DNA of 64,000 nt. Source: Cognatishimia sp. WU-CL00825 (lineage in GTDB: Bacteria > Pseudomonadota > Alphaproteobacteria > Rhodobacterales > Rhodobacteraceae). The translations under genes were made by a program, and so were the position numbers. The stretch is taken from assembly GCF_040364665.1 (NCBI RefSeq), contig NZ_BAABWX010000003.1, forward strand, positions 189,987 through 253,986. The letters are read 5' to 3'. The first letter of the stretch is position 1, and each line of letters begins with the position of its first letter. A model generated the notes under the pieces. It saw only the letters and a program-made list of their open reading frames with translations, searched no databases and had not been told where the DNA came from. Positions 7,662 through 16,057 of this stretch are shown here, piece by piece.

Positions 7662-9325
7662 ACAGAGTAATTCGCTTGCAACGCGGCCCCGGTGCCGACC
7701 CGATTGATCCGGGACAGCTGGATTATTCGATGTTCAGCACGCCTGATTTTGTGAACATCATTTTGCAACGGTCTGATGTGCTTAAGGGCGTTAAGGATTC
7801 TGGCAAATTGATCAGCCAGTGGTCCTCTGGAGAAAACCGCAAATTGCAGGAAATCGCTGAAGCGGAAAATGTGCAGCTGGCACGGCGGGCCATGGTGGAC
7901 ATTTGTGATGAATTTGACGACTTATCTGGGCATTTGGCGCAATCGCCGCCCAAAAGCATCGCTGATATTGGCTGTGGCTATGCGTTTTTTGATCTGGCAG
8001 CAGCGACCCAGTTTGACGCAGATGTGCATCTGATTGATCTGGAAAACAACGACCTGCGTCACTTTGGGTTTAACGAGGCAGGATCTGCCTATTCAGACCT
8101 GCAAAAGGCGGTCAAATTCCTGACCAAAAACGGATTGGACAAAACCCGCGTCACTGCGACCAATCCCGACAAGACAGATGTATCATCCCTACCCCAGGTG
8201 GATCTTGCAGTCAGTTTTCTGGCCTGCGGTTTTCACTTTCCGGTTGATGCTTATATGCCGTTCTTTGAAACAAATGTGGCCCCGGGTGGCCGCATCATTC
8301 TGGATCTGCGCAAGGCCAAGAAAGACCCGCAACTGGCGCTGTTGGAAACTTTGGGGGCTGTCACGATTCTTAGCGAGCGCGGCAATCGTCTGCGTGTGAT
8401 GGTTCAAAAACCGGCAGCGGAGAACGCGCTGGCGGATCTTAGCAAGTCAGACTGGAAAGCACATCTGACAGACCTGGGCGCGCGCGAAGGGTTTTTTGAA
8501 GAGCTGGGGGATCAGCATTCAGCGCTGTTTGTCGACAAAGGTGACACGCTGATTGTAACTTTTGAGAACCTTGATCATGTTTACGATTTCACTGACGACC
8601 GCATGCCCTGGGGCTATGGGTTTGTGACGGGGCGTGGCTGGTCGATGCTGGGCATGATGGCGCATGACTGGACATGGTATCGCGACGAAACGGTGTTCGA
8701 TTTCTTTGATCGTTTGCGCGACGAAGGCTTTTTCGACCGGTTCAAAAAGGTGGTGTTTTATGGCGCGTCGATGGGCGGATATGCGGCGGCGGCCTTTAGC
8801 GCTGCAGCCCCCGGATCGACGGTTATTCTGATTTCACCGCAAGCGACGCTTGATCGCGAAACCGCCCCTTGGGAGCACCGGTATCTGAAAGCCTGGCGGC
8901 GCAGCTTTAACACCCGCTATGGCTATGCGCCTGACATGGTGAAGACCGCTGAAAAGGTGTTTTTGTTTTTTGACCCGCGGATGCCGCAGGACGCGATGCA
9001 CGCGACTTTGTTTCGCGGGGACAATATCCAGCGTTATCGTTGCCGGTTCTTTGGCCACCGCATGGCGTCGCTTTGGGTGCAAATGGGCGTTTTAAAAGAG
9101 GTGATAGATCGTTGCCTGGACGGCACATTGCGCCCGGCAAATTTCTATGCGCTGATGCGCAAGCGGCGGGACACCGGGCGGTTTTTACGTGAATTTCTGG
9201 ACACGCTGGAAAAAGTCGGAAACGCCAACCGCATCGCTTGGTTTTGCGAAGCGGTTCTTAATCGGCGGCGCGGCCCTAAATTTCGGCAGGCCTTGAATGC
9301 CGTCAAATCCAAGCGCCAAAAATAA
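7658..9325 (+). CDS. Methyltransferase / alpha-beta hydrolase fusion
   Basis: 555-aa protein with two parts. Near residues 100-240 is a class I SAM-dependent methyltransferase fold (SIADIGCGYAFFDLAAA for SAM binding, DVHLIDLEN, PGGRIILDLRK). Near residues 300-480 is a probable alpha/beta-hydrolase with the nucleophile elbow VVFYGASMGGYAAAAF (GxSxG) and later LISPQATLD. The C-terminus is basic. Translation is coupled to the upstream glycosyltransferase by an ATGA overlap, so it probably modifies the same glycan, for example by methylation and ester cleavage. Some roseobacter relatives may carry a phosphoadenosine phosphosulfate reductase label, which I see no motif to support. Confidence 0.65.
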   Translation: MNRVIRLQRGPGADPIDPGQLDYSMFSTPDFVNIILQRSDVLKGVKDSGKLISQWSSGENRKLQEIAEAENVQLARRAMVDICDEFDDLSGHLAQSPPKSIADIGCGYAFFDLAAATQFDADVHLIDLENNDLRHFGFNEAGSAYSDLQKAVKFLTKNGLDKTRVTATNPDKTDVSSLPQVDLAVSFLACGFHFPVDAYMPFFETNVAPGGRIILDLRKAKKDPQLALLETLGAVTILSERGNRLRVMVQKPAAENALADLSKSDWKAHLTDLGAREGFFEELGDQHSALFVDKGDTLIVTFENLDHVYDFTDDRMPWGYGFVTGRGWSMLGMMAHDWTWYRDETVFDFFDRLRDEGFFDRFKKVVFYGASMGGYAAAAFSAAAPGSTVILISPQATLDRETAPWEHRYLKAWRRSFNTRYGYAPDMVKTAEKVFLFFDPRMPQDAMHATLFRGDNIQRYRCRFFGHRMASLWVQMGVLKEVIDRCLDGTLRPANFYALMRKRRDTGRFLREFLDTLEKVGNANRIAWFCEAVLNRRRGPKFRQALNAVKSKRQK

Positions 9326-9332
9326 TGCCGGG

Positions 9333-10352
9333 CTAGCGGCGCTTTAGCGTGTCGCCAAAGGCGATTTTCGGGCTGAGTTCAACGAAAGTCTCGCAATCTT
9401 CGTTGCGCACCCGCGCTGCTATAATCTCGGCGGCTTTGCGCCCTGATTCCTTGCGACAGGCATCCATGCTGGCCAATTTGCGCGGCAAACCCTGCAGCAA
9501 TTCAACCCCATTGAACCCGGCAAGCCCCACCTGACCCGGCACATCAATGCCCTGGTCCAGCAGATACAAAAGCCCACCTGCGCCGATCATATCGTTGGAA
9601 TAATACAAAAAATCCAACTCTGGTGAGCGTTCAAGAATGGTTTGCGTCATCTCGCGGCCTTTGGCCAGCGCAGAGCCACCTGAATAGAACTCTTGGTCTT
9701 GCACCTCGACCCCACCTTTGGCCAGCGCCTCGGTAAAACCCTCAAACCGTTTGCGCGCCCGGTGATCCAAAGGCATTTTCGTGCCCAAGAAACCAATGTT
9801 TTCATAGCCAGCTTTCAAGATCGCCTTGGCCATTTCGCGCCCGGCGCGTCGGTGGGAAATACCCACAGCCGCATCAACTGGTTTGCCATCAACATCCATG
9901 ATTTCGACCACAGGAATGCCCGCCGCCCGCATCATCGCCTTGGCTGCGTCTGTGTGTTCAAGACCCGCAATGATCACCCCAGAAGGCCGCCAAGACAGCA
10001 TCTCGTAGAGCACCTTTTCTTCTTTTTCGGGCAGGTAATCTGTCACACCGACAACCGGTTGCAGTTCGGTGTTTTCAAGCACTTCGCTGATGCCGCTAAG
10101 GACTTCGGGAAAAACCATATTGGACAAGGAGGGAATAATCACCGCAACCAGATTGACTCTTTGGCTGGCCAGGGCACCGGCGATTTTATTGGGCACATAG
10201 CCAAGCTCTTTGGCGGCCTTTAGAACCCGTTGGCGGGTGGCTTCGGAGACATCCCCGCGATTGCGCAGCACACGGCTGACTGTCATTTCAGAAACGCCAG
10301 ATGCTTCGGAAACATCGCGCAGGGTAAGCGAACGGTTGTCGTCTGAGGCCAC
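9333..10352 (-). CDS. LacI/GntR-type transcriptional regulator
   Basis: 339-aa sugar-sensing repressor. The LacI helix-turn-helix is at residues ~8-30 (TLRDVSEASGVSEMTVSRVL), followed by the hinge helix YVPNKIAGALASQR and a periplasmic-binding-like effector domain (VAVIIPSLSNMVFPEVLSGI, FLYYSNDMIGAGGLLYLL). The overall pattern is closest to the gluconate repressor GntR branch. No sugar operon is adjacent in this window, so the target is unknown. It converges on the methyltransferase fusion with seven bases between them. An operator-like TGTTAGCGCT lies upstream of its start, suggesting autoregulation. Confidence 0.88.
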   Translation of the reverse strand: MASDDNRSLTLRDVSEASGVSEMTVSRVLRNRGDVSEATRQRVLKAAKELGYVPNKIAGALASQRVNLVAVIIPSLSNMVFPEVLSGISEVLENTELQPVVGVTDYLPEKEEKVLYEMLSWRPSGVIIAGLEHTDAAKAMMRAAGIPVVEIMDVDGKPVDAAVGISHRRAGREMAKAILKAGYENIGFLGTKMPLDHRARKRFEGFTEALAKGGVEVQDQEFYSGGSALAKGREMTQTILERSPELDFLYYSNDMIGAGGLLYLLDQGIDVPGQVGLAGFNGVELLQGLPRKLASMDACRKESGRKAAEIIAARVRNEDCETFVELSPKIAFGDTLKRR

Positions 10353-10382
10353 GAAAATTCTTCCTTTGAAAAGTTAACTTCA

Positions 10383-10392
10383 TGTTAGCGCT
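10383..10392. promoter_or_regulatory. Operator-like half-site upstream of the LacI-type gene
   Basis: TGTTAGCGCT contains the AGCGCT centre common in LacI-family operators; only the left half of a full TGTTAGCGCTAACA site is intact. It lies 31-40 bases upstream of the regulator start. Autoregulation is inferred. Confidence 0.4.
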
Positions 10393-10459
10393 TTGAATCC
10401 GCCTTATTCAAGCAGTCTGTGTTGCTTTGCACGACAATGCGGGCATTCAGAACAACAAT

Positions 10460-10506
10460 TGGCGACCCCGGCAGGATTCGAACCTGCAACCTGCCCCTTA
10501 GGAGGG
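10460..10506 (-). repeat. tRNA-Arg(CCT) 3' fragment at the left island end (att)
   Basis: On the minus strand this reads as the 3' part of a tRNA: the distal anticodon arm, a T arm with stem GCAGG/CCTGC around TTCGAAT, CGGGGTC and discriminator G before an encoded CCA. There is no 5' half. Its inner 19 bp (10488-10506) are identical to 24695-24713 in the intact tRNA-Arg. It is best read as the original host 3' end displaced by island insertion. Confidence 0.88.
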
Positions 10507-10520
10507 AACGGTTCATAGCG

Positions 10521-11615
10521 TTATTCCTTCTTTGATTTCTGTTGTTTGGGTGTTTGTACAGGGTCTTCCTGTACATGGTTTGTACGAAAACGGGCTCTAA
10601 CATCGGCCTCATCCGTCTCTGCATGGGCATAAATGCGCATAGGTAAGTTTGGATCTGACCAGCGCCCAGCCTTGGCCGCTGTGACTGGATCGACCCCTTG
10701 CCGAACTACCAACTCAGTGAAGAACCCATGCCGCCCTGCGGGGTGCGCTGACAGATACTGGATGCCTGCACGCTTGCAGATGGTCTTCCATCGCGTGTTG
10801 TAGCCAGTCGAGCTTCCATAGCCGAACACACGCGGCTTCATGAACTTGCCAGTCTTGCGGTTCTTGGGCCGCTTCGCTGGCAATGCCAGCAACTCGTCCA
10901 TCATCTGCGGCGAGACAGTAATCCAGCTCTCTGGATGCCCCTTCTGCGCTTTCACCCTAACCTTGTTCTCGGCGGGCCTCAGATCGTCAGGCTCCAATGA
11001 GATAGCCTGATCAATCCGCGCCGCCGTCTCGAACATGAACCGCACCAACGCGGCGTTGTAAGGATCGGCTGCCCTACAAAACGCTTCGATCCACTCCTTG
11101 TCCGCTGGGGTTCGTTCCACCCTGCTGAGCTTACCGCGCCGCCTGTCCTGTGCAATCCGTTCAAACTTGTCATAGGGCTTCACCCGTATCAGTGGCGTGC
11201 CTTCCAACTCATGGGCGTTGTTGATCACCGCGCTCGCTGGCGTCACGATCTCGCGCCACCATGTGTCAGTAGACGCACTTGGCTTCAGCTTGGGTCCGAG
11301 CCCCTTCAAGAGTGCACCAGAGATTGCGCCTAAGGGCATTTCGCCTATTTCTTCGACAATAGGGATCAACTGCTTCGCGGTCTTCGGGGACGCGTTATAG
11401 AGCATGATAGCATCAGAGAAGGACTTGCTCGACTCGTCGCCAACCACATAACGGCGTATCTGAAGCTCGGTTTCACGGGCTACCCAGTCCCGTGCGCCTG
11501 CTTCTGTAGTCGATTTAGTGCTGTCTCGGTATGTACGTGTGAACGGTCGGCCGTTGTATTCAATCTTGCCGTAGGCGTAATAGTAGCGCCCCCTCTTGTA
11601 GATTTGGAGCGGCAT
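10521..11615 (-). CDS. int: Tyrosine recombinase / integrase of the island
   Basis: 364-aa site-specific recombinase expected to catalyse insertion at and excision from tRNA-Arg. The catalytic domain shows the first Arg in MFETAARIDQAISL, the box II region AHPAGRHGFFTELVV (Arg-His) and the Tyr in MRIYAHAE. The N-terminal part (YYYAYGKIEYNGRPFTRTYR) resembles an arm-binding region. The start ATG 11615 has a near-perfect Shine-Dalgarno (AAGGAGGT) 5 bases upstream, although it lies inside the upstream gene. The gene ends 15 bases from the tRNA fragment, the usual place for an island integrase. Confidence 0.93.
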   Translation of the reverse strand: MPLQIYKRGRYYYAYGKIEYNGRPFTRTYRDSTKSTTEAGARDWVARETELQIRRYVVGDESSKSFSDAIMLYNASPKTAKQLIPIVEEIGEMPLGAISGALLKGLGPKLKPSASTDTWWREIVTPASAVINNAHELEGTPLIRVKPYDKFERIAQDRRRGKLSRVERTPADKEWIEAFCRAADPYNAALVRFMFETAARIDQAISLEPDDLRPAENKVRVKAQKGHPESWITVSPQMMDELLALPAKRPKNRKTGKFMKPRVFGYGSSTGYNTRWKTICKRAGIQYLSAHPAGRHGFFTELVVRQGVDPVTAAKAGRWSDPNLPMRIYAHAETDEADVRARFRTNHVQEDPVQTPKQQKSKKE

Positions 11616-11827
11616 GACTGACCTCCTTCAAAAATGATATCGAGTTGTGCAGGCGTGATGAGCATAGTTCGCCCGACGCGATAAAACGCTCCCGTTTCGT
11701 TGGCTCGTTCGCGCAACGTGCGTTCTGAAATTTCGATCCCAAGATTGGCCATGATTTGGACCCATTGAGCAGGCGTCTTGCCAAGTTCCAGAATTTTCGA
11801 GCTGTCTGATTTTTCAATTTCTGCCAT
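11480..11827 (-). CDS. Excisionase-like small DNA-binding protein
   Basis: 115-aa protein with a probable winged/HTH segment at residues ~18-66 (TPAQWVQIMANLGIEISERT, then GAFYRVGRTMLITPAQLDII), resembling MerR/excisionase-type recognition modules. The C-terminal tail is low-complexity and polar. It has AAGGA upstream of ATG 11827 and overlaps the integrase by 136 bases in another frame. Its position directly before int suggests a recombination directionality factor. The functional call rests mainly on context. Confidence 0.6.
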   Translation of the reverse strand: MAEIEKSDSSKILELGKTPAQWVQIMANLGIEISERTLRERANETGAFYRVGRTMLITPAQLDIIFEGGQSCRSKSTRGGATITPTARLNTTADRSHVHTETALNRLQKQAHGTG

Positions 11828-11888
11828 TTCATTCGTCCTTGTCCGCTAGGTGTGAATAGGTGTGCCGCATGGAATCGCTTGTTCAGCA

Positions 11889-11909
11889 CCATCTGACGTG
11901 TTCAGATGG
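11889..11909. promoter_or_regulatory. 8-bp inverted repeat in the island control region
   Basis: CCATCTGA and TCAGATGG are perfect arms around a 5-base spacer, between the divergent excisionase-like and cI-like genes. It is a candidate operator for the cI-like protein. No T run follows, so a terminator is unlikely. Confidence 0.5.
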
Positions 11910-11931
11910 GAATAACCGTAATAGTTCGTCA

Positions 11932-11955
11932 TTTTTTGCGATATTCGCGAAAAAA
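11932..11955. promoter_or_regulatory. Second inverted repeat in the island control region
   Basis: TTTTTTGCGA-TAT-TCGC followed by G and AAAAAA forms a near-perfect dyad, 28 bases upstream of the cI-like start. Two dyads of different sequence in one divergent gap suggest two binding proteins or a promoter/operator pair. Confidence 0.45.
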
Positions 11956-11982
11956 GACGAAGTCGTCAATTGGAAATCGAAG

Positions 11983-12405
11983 ATGGCGCAAAAACATGCT
12001 GATTTGTTTGCTGCTATGGGTGCGCGTCTGACCATTGCACGCAGTGAAGTTGGCATTTCGCAGGCCGCAATGGCGGAGGCTATCGGCGTCTCCCCACGCG
12101 CGTATCATAGCTACGAGAAAGGCCAGCGCGGCATTCCAGTGGAAGCCCTGATAGCAATGGGCGAACGGTTTGAAGTCGATGTGCCTTGGCTATTGCTAGG
12201 GACAAACGCCATCAGAGCCGGACACGACTTCAACGCACTCAAAGAGATTGAAAGCTCGCTGGATCAGCACCTCAACGCACAGGGTATCAAGATTAAAAGC
12301 GAAAAACGCGGGGCAATCGTCGCGCGCTGGTACGAGTCACACGTCAAGGGTCGTGAAGTAACGGATGACGACGTTCACACATGGATCGAGCTTGTTAGGG
12401 AGTAG
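11983..12405 (+). CDS. cI-like XRE-family repressor
   Basis: 140-aa protein with a canonical Cro/C1 helix-turn-helix at residues ~15-45 (LTIARSEVGISQAAMAEAIG followed by VSPRAYHSYEKGQRGIP). The C-terminal part is helical, with no visible RecA-cleavage or peptidase motif. The frame is open further upstream, but ATG 11983 (MAQKHADLF) begins just before the domain and has GGAAATCGAAG upstream. It is divergent from the excisionase-like and integrase genes and probably keeps them repressed. The next small membrane gene follows after four bases. Confidence 0.8.
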   Translation: MAQKHADLFAAMGARLTIARSEVGISQAAMAEAIGVSPRAYHSYEKGQRGIPVEALIAMGERFEVDVPWLLLGTNAIRAGHDFNALKEIESSLDQHLNAQGIKIKSEKRGAIVARWYESHVKGREVTDDDVHTWIELVRE

Positions 12406-12409
12406 AGAA

Positions 12410-12706
12410 ATGAAGAAACCGAGCAAAAACTGGAAGCGTATCCGTCGGGCGGCTTTGGAGCGTGCGCAACGAACCGCAATCGATCCGCTGTCGCCGCTAT
12501 ACAACATATATTCGGGCGTCTGTGCCTTGTATCTCGCGGGCTTTCTTCATTTCAAATTCTTCGACTACGGCACCGATTTCAGTTGGTTCACGGCATGCCT
12601 AATCATCTGTGTTGCCGTGGCGGGCGCTCTTGTTCCAGTGCTAACAGGCTCAGTTCTTACCTTGCATTTCGCGAGCAAGAGATTGGAGCGTTTGATTGCT
12701 GAGTGA
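12410..12706 (+). CDS. Small membrane protein of unknown function
   Basis: 98 aa, starting MKKPSKNWKRIRRAALERAQ (a basic cytoplasmic N-terminus). Two hydrophobic segments follow, near residues 33-50 (YNIYSGVCALYLAGFLHF) and 59-85 (TACLIICVAVAGALVPVLTG), then a short charged tail. GAGAA lies just before the ATG. It sits four bases after the cI-like gene, so it may be co-transcribed, possibly as a lysogeny-conversion or exclusion-type protein. That role is only a suggestion from context. Confidence 0.6.
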   Translation: MKKPSKNWKRIRRAALERAQRTAIDPLSPLYNIYSGVCALYLAGFLHFKFFDYGTDFSWFTACLIICVAVAGALVPVLTGSVLTLHFASKRLERLIAE

Positions 12707-12808
12707 CCAAAGCACAAAGTGCTGTTTTACAGCTCTTCGGACATGCGGGAAACTTTCCAATACGATTAAGACTTGGCTCCAGCTTGTCTGCCGGGGAGGC
12801 CAATTCGC

Positions 12809-13708
12809 GTGACGTTTGGAGTGTTCATTCACCGGACGGACTCAGTATACGATGACGTCCCATCGGAACGATACCAGTTCCCAAAAAAATACCTGACGCG
12901 TGTGCAGCAGTGTCAAGGCGACTGGATCGTCTACCTTGAACCCACCAAGGTGAAAAACACCAAAGGCTACTTTGCTGTCGCCAAGGTTAAAGATATTATC
13001 GCAGACCCCCGCAGAGCTGATATGTATTTGGCTATCATCGAACCCGGGACCTATCTCGACTTTGGCGATCCGGTTCCATTCCGCGATATTGACGGCATCG
13101 TCGAGCAAGGCGTCTTGAACGATCTTGGAAACATTTCCGGCCGTGCCCAGGCTGCAGTACGGCCACTTTCGGCAGAGGATTTCGCCCGGATCGTGGAGCG
13201 CGGGCTTCAGCAAGACGATGATTTTCTGCCTCGCGTCGATCAGATCAACCAGATTGGTGGCTTCCAAGATCCACAGATACCCTTTCAGCATCTCGCAGCA
13301 CGGGAGCGTGTCGACCGATTGACAAACCGCGCAGTGCGCGACCGCAACTTCAGAAAGAGTGTTCTTCGCGCTTATGGCGAACGTTGCGCGATTACAGGGC
13401 TGCGCCTGATCAATGGTGGTGGACGTGCCGAGGTTGAGGCCGCACACATCAGGCCTGTCGAGCGTGACGGACCCGATATCGTGAGCAATGGGCTAGCATT
13501 ATCTGGAACTGCACACTGGATGTTTGATCGTGGCCTAGTGGGGCTGGCCGATGATCTTTCCATTTTAGTGTCAAGGCAAAGCAATGACCTAGAAGCCGTG
13601 ACAGCGATGATCAATTCCTCGGGAAAGCTCTTGGTACCTGAACGTCCAGCCAACCGGCCGAGAACCGAGTTTGTAGCTTGGCACCGAGAAAATTGCTTTA
13701 AACACTAA
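12809..13708 (+). CDS. HNH endonuclease with PUA/EVE-like N-terminal domain
   Basis: 299-aa predicted nuclease. The C-terminal half has an HNH_2-type site: CAITGLRL, EAAHIRP, VSNGLALSG and TAHWMFDRG supply the His, Asn and His. The N-terminal ~100 residues (FGVFIHRTDSVYDD, WIVYLEPTKV, YFAVAKVKDI, DPVPFRDIDG) look like a small beta-barrel of the EVE/PUA/ASCH kind, which in nucleases often reads modified bases; this is inferred from pattern. GTG 12809 is the likely start: GGGGAGG lies 9 bases upstream and the domain begins at once. It is convergent with the KAP ATPase. A modification-dependent restriction role is plausible. Confidence 0.72.
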   Translation: MTFGVFIHRTDSVYDDVPSERYQFPKKYLTRVQQCQGDWIVYLEPTKVKNTKGYFAVAKVKDIIADPRRADMYLAIIEPGTYLDFGDPVPFRDIDGIVEQGVLNDLGNISGRAQAAVRPLSAEDFARIVERGLQQDDDFLPRVDQINQIGGFQDPQIPFQHLAARERVDRLTNRAVRDRNFRKSVLRAYGERCAITGLRLINGGGRAEVEAAHIRPVERDGPDIVSNGLALSGTAHWMFDRGLVGLADDLSILVSRQSNDLEAVTAMINSSGKLLVPERPANRPRTEFVAWHRENCFKH

Positions 13709-13753
13709 CTGCCAAACACTGCCTTCTTTGAGATGTCCGAATTGCCGTTCCGC

Positions 13754-15961
13754 TCAATGTCTGGATTGGCTAATTGCCAACTGAAGTTCCGCGACTTGAT
13801 CAGCAAACTTACCGTCCTTCAGGTCATCCAAGCGCTTAGCTGTGTCATCCCAATCGAGAAATCTTTCAACAGTCTCTTTGGACAGCGGATAATAGACTTT
13901 GTCACTCATAGACCAGCCTCTGAGATGGTTCAGTATGCTGAGAAACCCCTCGTCGGTTTCGCTGTATTCTCGAACCCAGTCGATGGCTTGATCATCTTCA
14001 GTTATGTTTAGCCAACCATATAGGTAGGCTGAAATGTCAGGCAGATTTGGTATCAGTTCTTTTGTGGCTTGTTCGCTGACGCGCGCTTTTAAGATTTCTA
14101 TGGCTTCATTCAGAACCTCGTCCGAAATTTCCCATTGGTCCGGACTATCTGCTTCATTGCCGACTTTCCCGTGGCGAAACAGTTGGCTTCTAAAAAACTT
14201 GCCGACTAACCAATTTATGGCCTGTCCTTCCCTTGCTATCTGTCGGACCGTCTCAGCCTGTGTTTCCGGGTTCAGACCGTGCAATCGCATTAGGCAACTC
14301 TTGATAACCATGTTCGCAATGCCATCAAGTGAAAGAGAAAACGCGCGCTGCTCACCGTCTTCTGCCATCGCGGCGTCCATCATTCCGGACAGCGCTTTTA
14401 CAATCCCAACAAGCTGAGCTTCATCCAGCCCTGCTATGCACTCGTCATCTAGTCGGTTCAGCACATGCTCGAACCACGTCTTGCCTGAGCTACGGCGCTT
14501 CATAACTTCTTCGGTAAGGCGTATAGTCAACTGTACGACATTTGCCCGCGCCAACGCCAGGAGACCATTAAAATCGTCGTCTGGCATAACTGTCTTTGGA
14601 CCAGTGAGCGCAAAATAAAATCGATAGTGCAATGGGCTACCGAGCCTTTTGAGCGTGATAGCTTCGGAAACAGCGGCCGAATTCATCGTGTTAAAAACTC
14701 GCTTTTCTGCCTCTTCCACATCAGCTACGCCCGGAATGAAGCGACTCAAACTCCAGATCGAACGTCCAGAGTCAGGGCCCTTGGAAGGCAAGAGCGTCTT
14801 TAACTGTTCACCCATTTTGGCCTTTTCATCACTTGCAACCGTTGCATCTCCAGTTACCAATACTGAGCGCACTGAAAGATACACCTCAAGCCATTGATAT
14901 AGTTTGTAATTGGTGGTTTTGATCAAGTGTAGGCGGCAAAAATCTGGGAAATATACATCGTCTTTGACCTGTGGGAACACAAAGCGAATGCTGTTCAAAG
15001 CAAGTTTGACTTCGCGTGGTGTAGACAGCCCCATTCCTTCTCGGTCAACGGCTGAGCCTAAATCATTGAGTAGCTCGCCATCAGCGTCAGTCCCCATGAC
15101 TTCAGCATAGATGGCTTTTGCTTCATCTCGAAATTGGGTGCGAAGATCAAATGGCTCTGGAAGCGGGATATTGAAGGTGAGTTGCACGATTTTCTGAAGG
15201 AAAAGATCACCGTCTGCAACTTTGAGGCCGGTCTTTAGGGCCTGAGCCAAGACTTCGCGATCATAACACATCAGGTAAGCAACCCGTGGAAAGTCAGCGA
15301 CGGAACGAACCAGCCGAACAACCTCAACTGCTTGCTCGGGTTCAAGGCGATCTAGATCATCGAGAATAACAACAAACCCGACATCCAGCTCTTGGATTTT
15401 TTGCGCAATTTTTTGCTTTAGTTCGGATGGTGTTGGTCCACTAGGCATCAACTGATCTGCCGCATTTCCAACGGCTCCTAATGCATCTCCAACCAACTGG
15501 CCGCCGGGGATGAAGTACCCGGCAACATTCGCAACTGACGCGATCCTGCGGGCCGTCTTTGGACCGTAGTCCCGTAGAAGCTTGCCGACTTCGGCAATCT
15601 GTTCCTTCGCTGCATTTTGCTGCTCGCCGCCAGCTGCAGCGATTTCGTCTTCTTTGGTCTTTAGTATTGCAGTCATCGGTTCCAGCAATGACGCGACCAT
15701 CGACGAGGTATCCCCATTCAGCCACGGCGCGATTGTAATGGTATGAATTCCTTCGTTTTCCGCTGCGACGAGTTCGGTACGTAAAAAGTTCAAAAGTGAA
15801 GTCTTTCCCGAACCCCAACGGCCTTCCAAACCGATTACCATCCCATCACCCTTTGATGCCTCAACGATCGATGGAGCGAGTCTTTTTGCCATGCCAACAA
15901 AACCGAATTGATCCTCAGCTTCGTTTTCCAGTGCTCGGTCTGAATCCAATACTGTTGTCAT
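13754..15961 (-). CDS. KAP-family P-loop ATPase (PifA-like)
   Basis: 735-aa NTPase. The Walker A is at residues ~44-54 (GLEGRWGSGKTSLLN) and the Walker B at ~197-206 (VVILDDLDRLEP), the KAP pattern with a long insertion between them. The insertion includes a glycine-rich hydrophobic stretch (ASVANVAGYFIPGGQLVGDA) that may contact membrane. The helical C-terminal ~400 residues have no family I recognise. ATG 15961 (MTTVLDSDRAL) is preferred over an upstream TTG because GGAAG precedes it. It lies 96 bases downstream of the SIR2 gene on the same strand. KAP ATPases include PifA, which blocks phage T7 on the F plasmid, so a defence role is plausible. Confidence 0.8.
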   Translation of the reverse strand: MTTVLDSDRALENEAEDQFGFVGMAKRLAPSIVEASKGDGMVIGLEGRWGSGKTSLLNFLRTELVAAENEGIHTITIAPWLNGDTSSMVASLLEPMTAILKTKEDEIAAAGGEQQNAAKEQIAEVGKLLRDYGPKTARRIASVANVAGYFIPGGQLVGDALGAVGNAADQLMPSGPTPSELKQKIAQKIQELDVGFVVILDDLDRLEPEQAVEVVRLVRSVADFPRVAYLMCYDREVLAQALKTGLKVADGDLFLQKIVQLTFNIPLPEPFDLRTQFRDEAKAIYAEVMGTDADGELLNDLGSAVDREGMGLSTPREVKLALNSIRFVFPQVKDDVYFPDFCRLHLIKTTNYKLYQWLEVYLSVRSVLVTGDATVASDEKAKMGEQLKTLLPSKGPDSGRSIWSLSRFIPGVADVEEAEKRVFNTMNSAAVSEAITLKRLGSPLHYRFYFALTGPKTVMPDDDFNGLLALARANVVQLTIRLTEEVMKRRSSGKTWFEHVLNRLDDECIAGLDEAQLVGIVKALSGMMDAAMAEDGEQRAFSLSLDGIANMVIKSCLMRLHGLNPETQAETVRQIAREGQAINWLVGKFFRSQLFRHGKVGNEADSPDQWEISDEVLNEAIEILKARVSEQATKELIPNLPDISAYLYGWLNITEDDQAIDWVREYSETDEGFLSILNHLRGWSMSDKVYYPLSKETVERFLDWDDTAKRLDDLKDGKFADQVAELQLAISQSRH

Positions 15962-16057
15962 TGTGTCTTCCAATCCAAAGAATAAAAATTTCTAAAAACA
16001 ATAGGTTAAACCATACCTTGCAGATGACCCCAAAACTCTTGCGCGCTTCCCAATCTG

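Noticed and set aside
7658..9325. Phosphoadenosine phosphosulfate reductase label for the fusion protein
   Set aside because: No PAPS-reductase motif is visible; methyltransferase and hydrolase motifs are.
10460..10506. A second functional tRNA-Arg gene
   Set aside because: Only the 3' half is present; the sequence upstream of the anticodon arm does not form acceptor or D arm.
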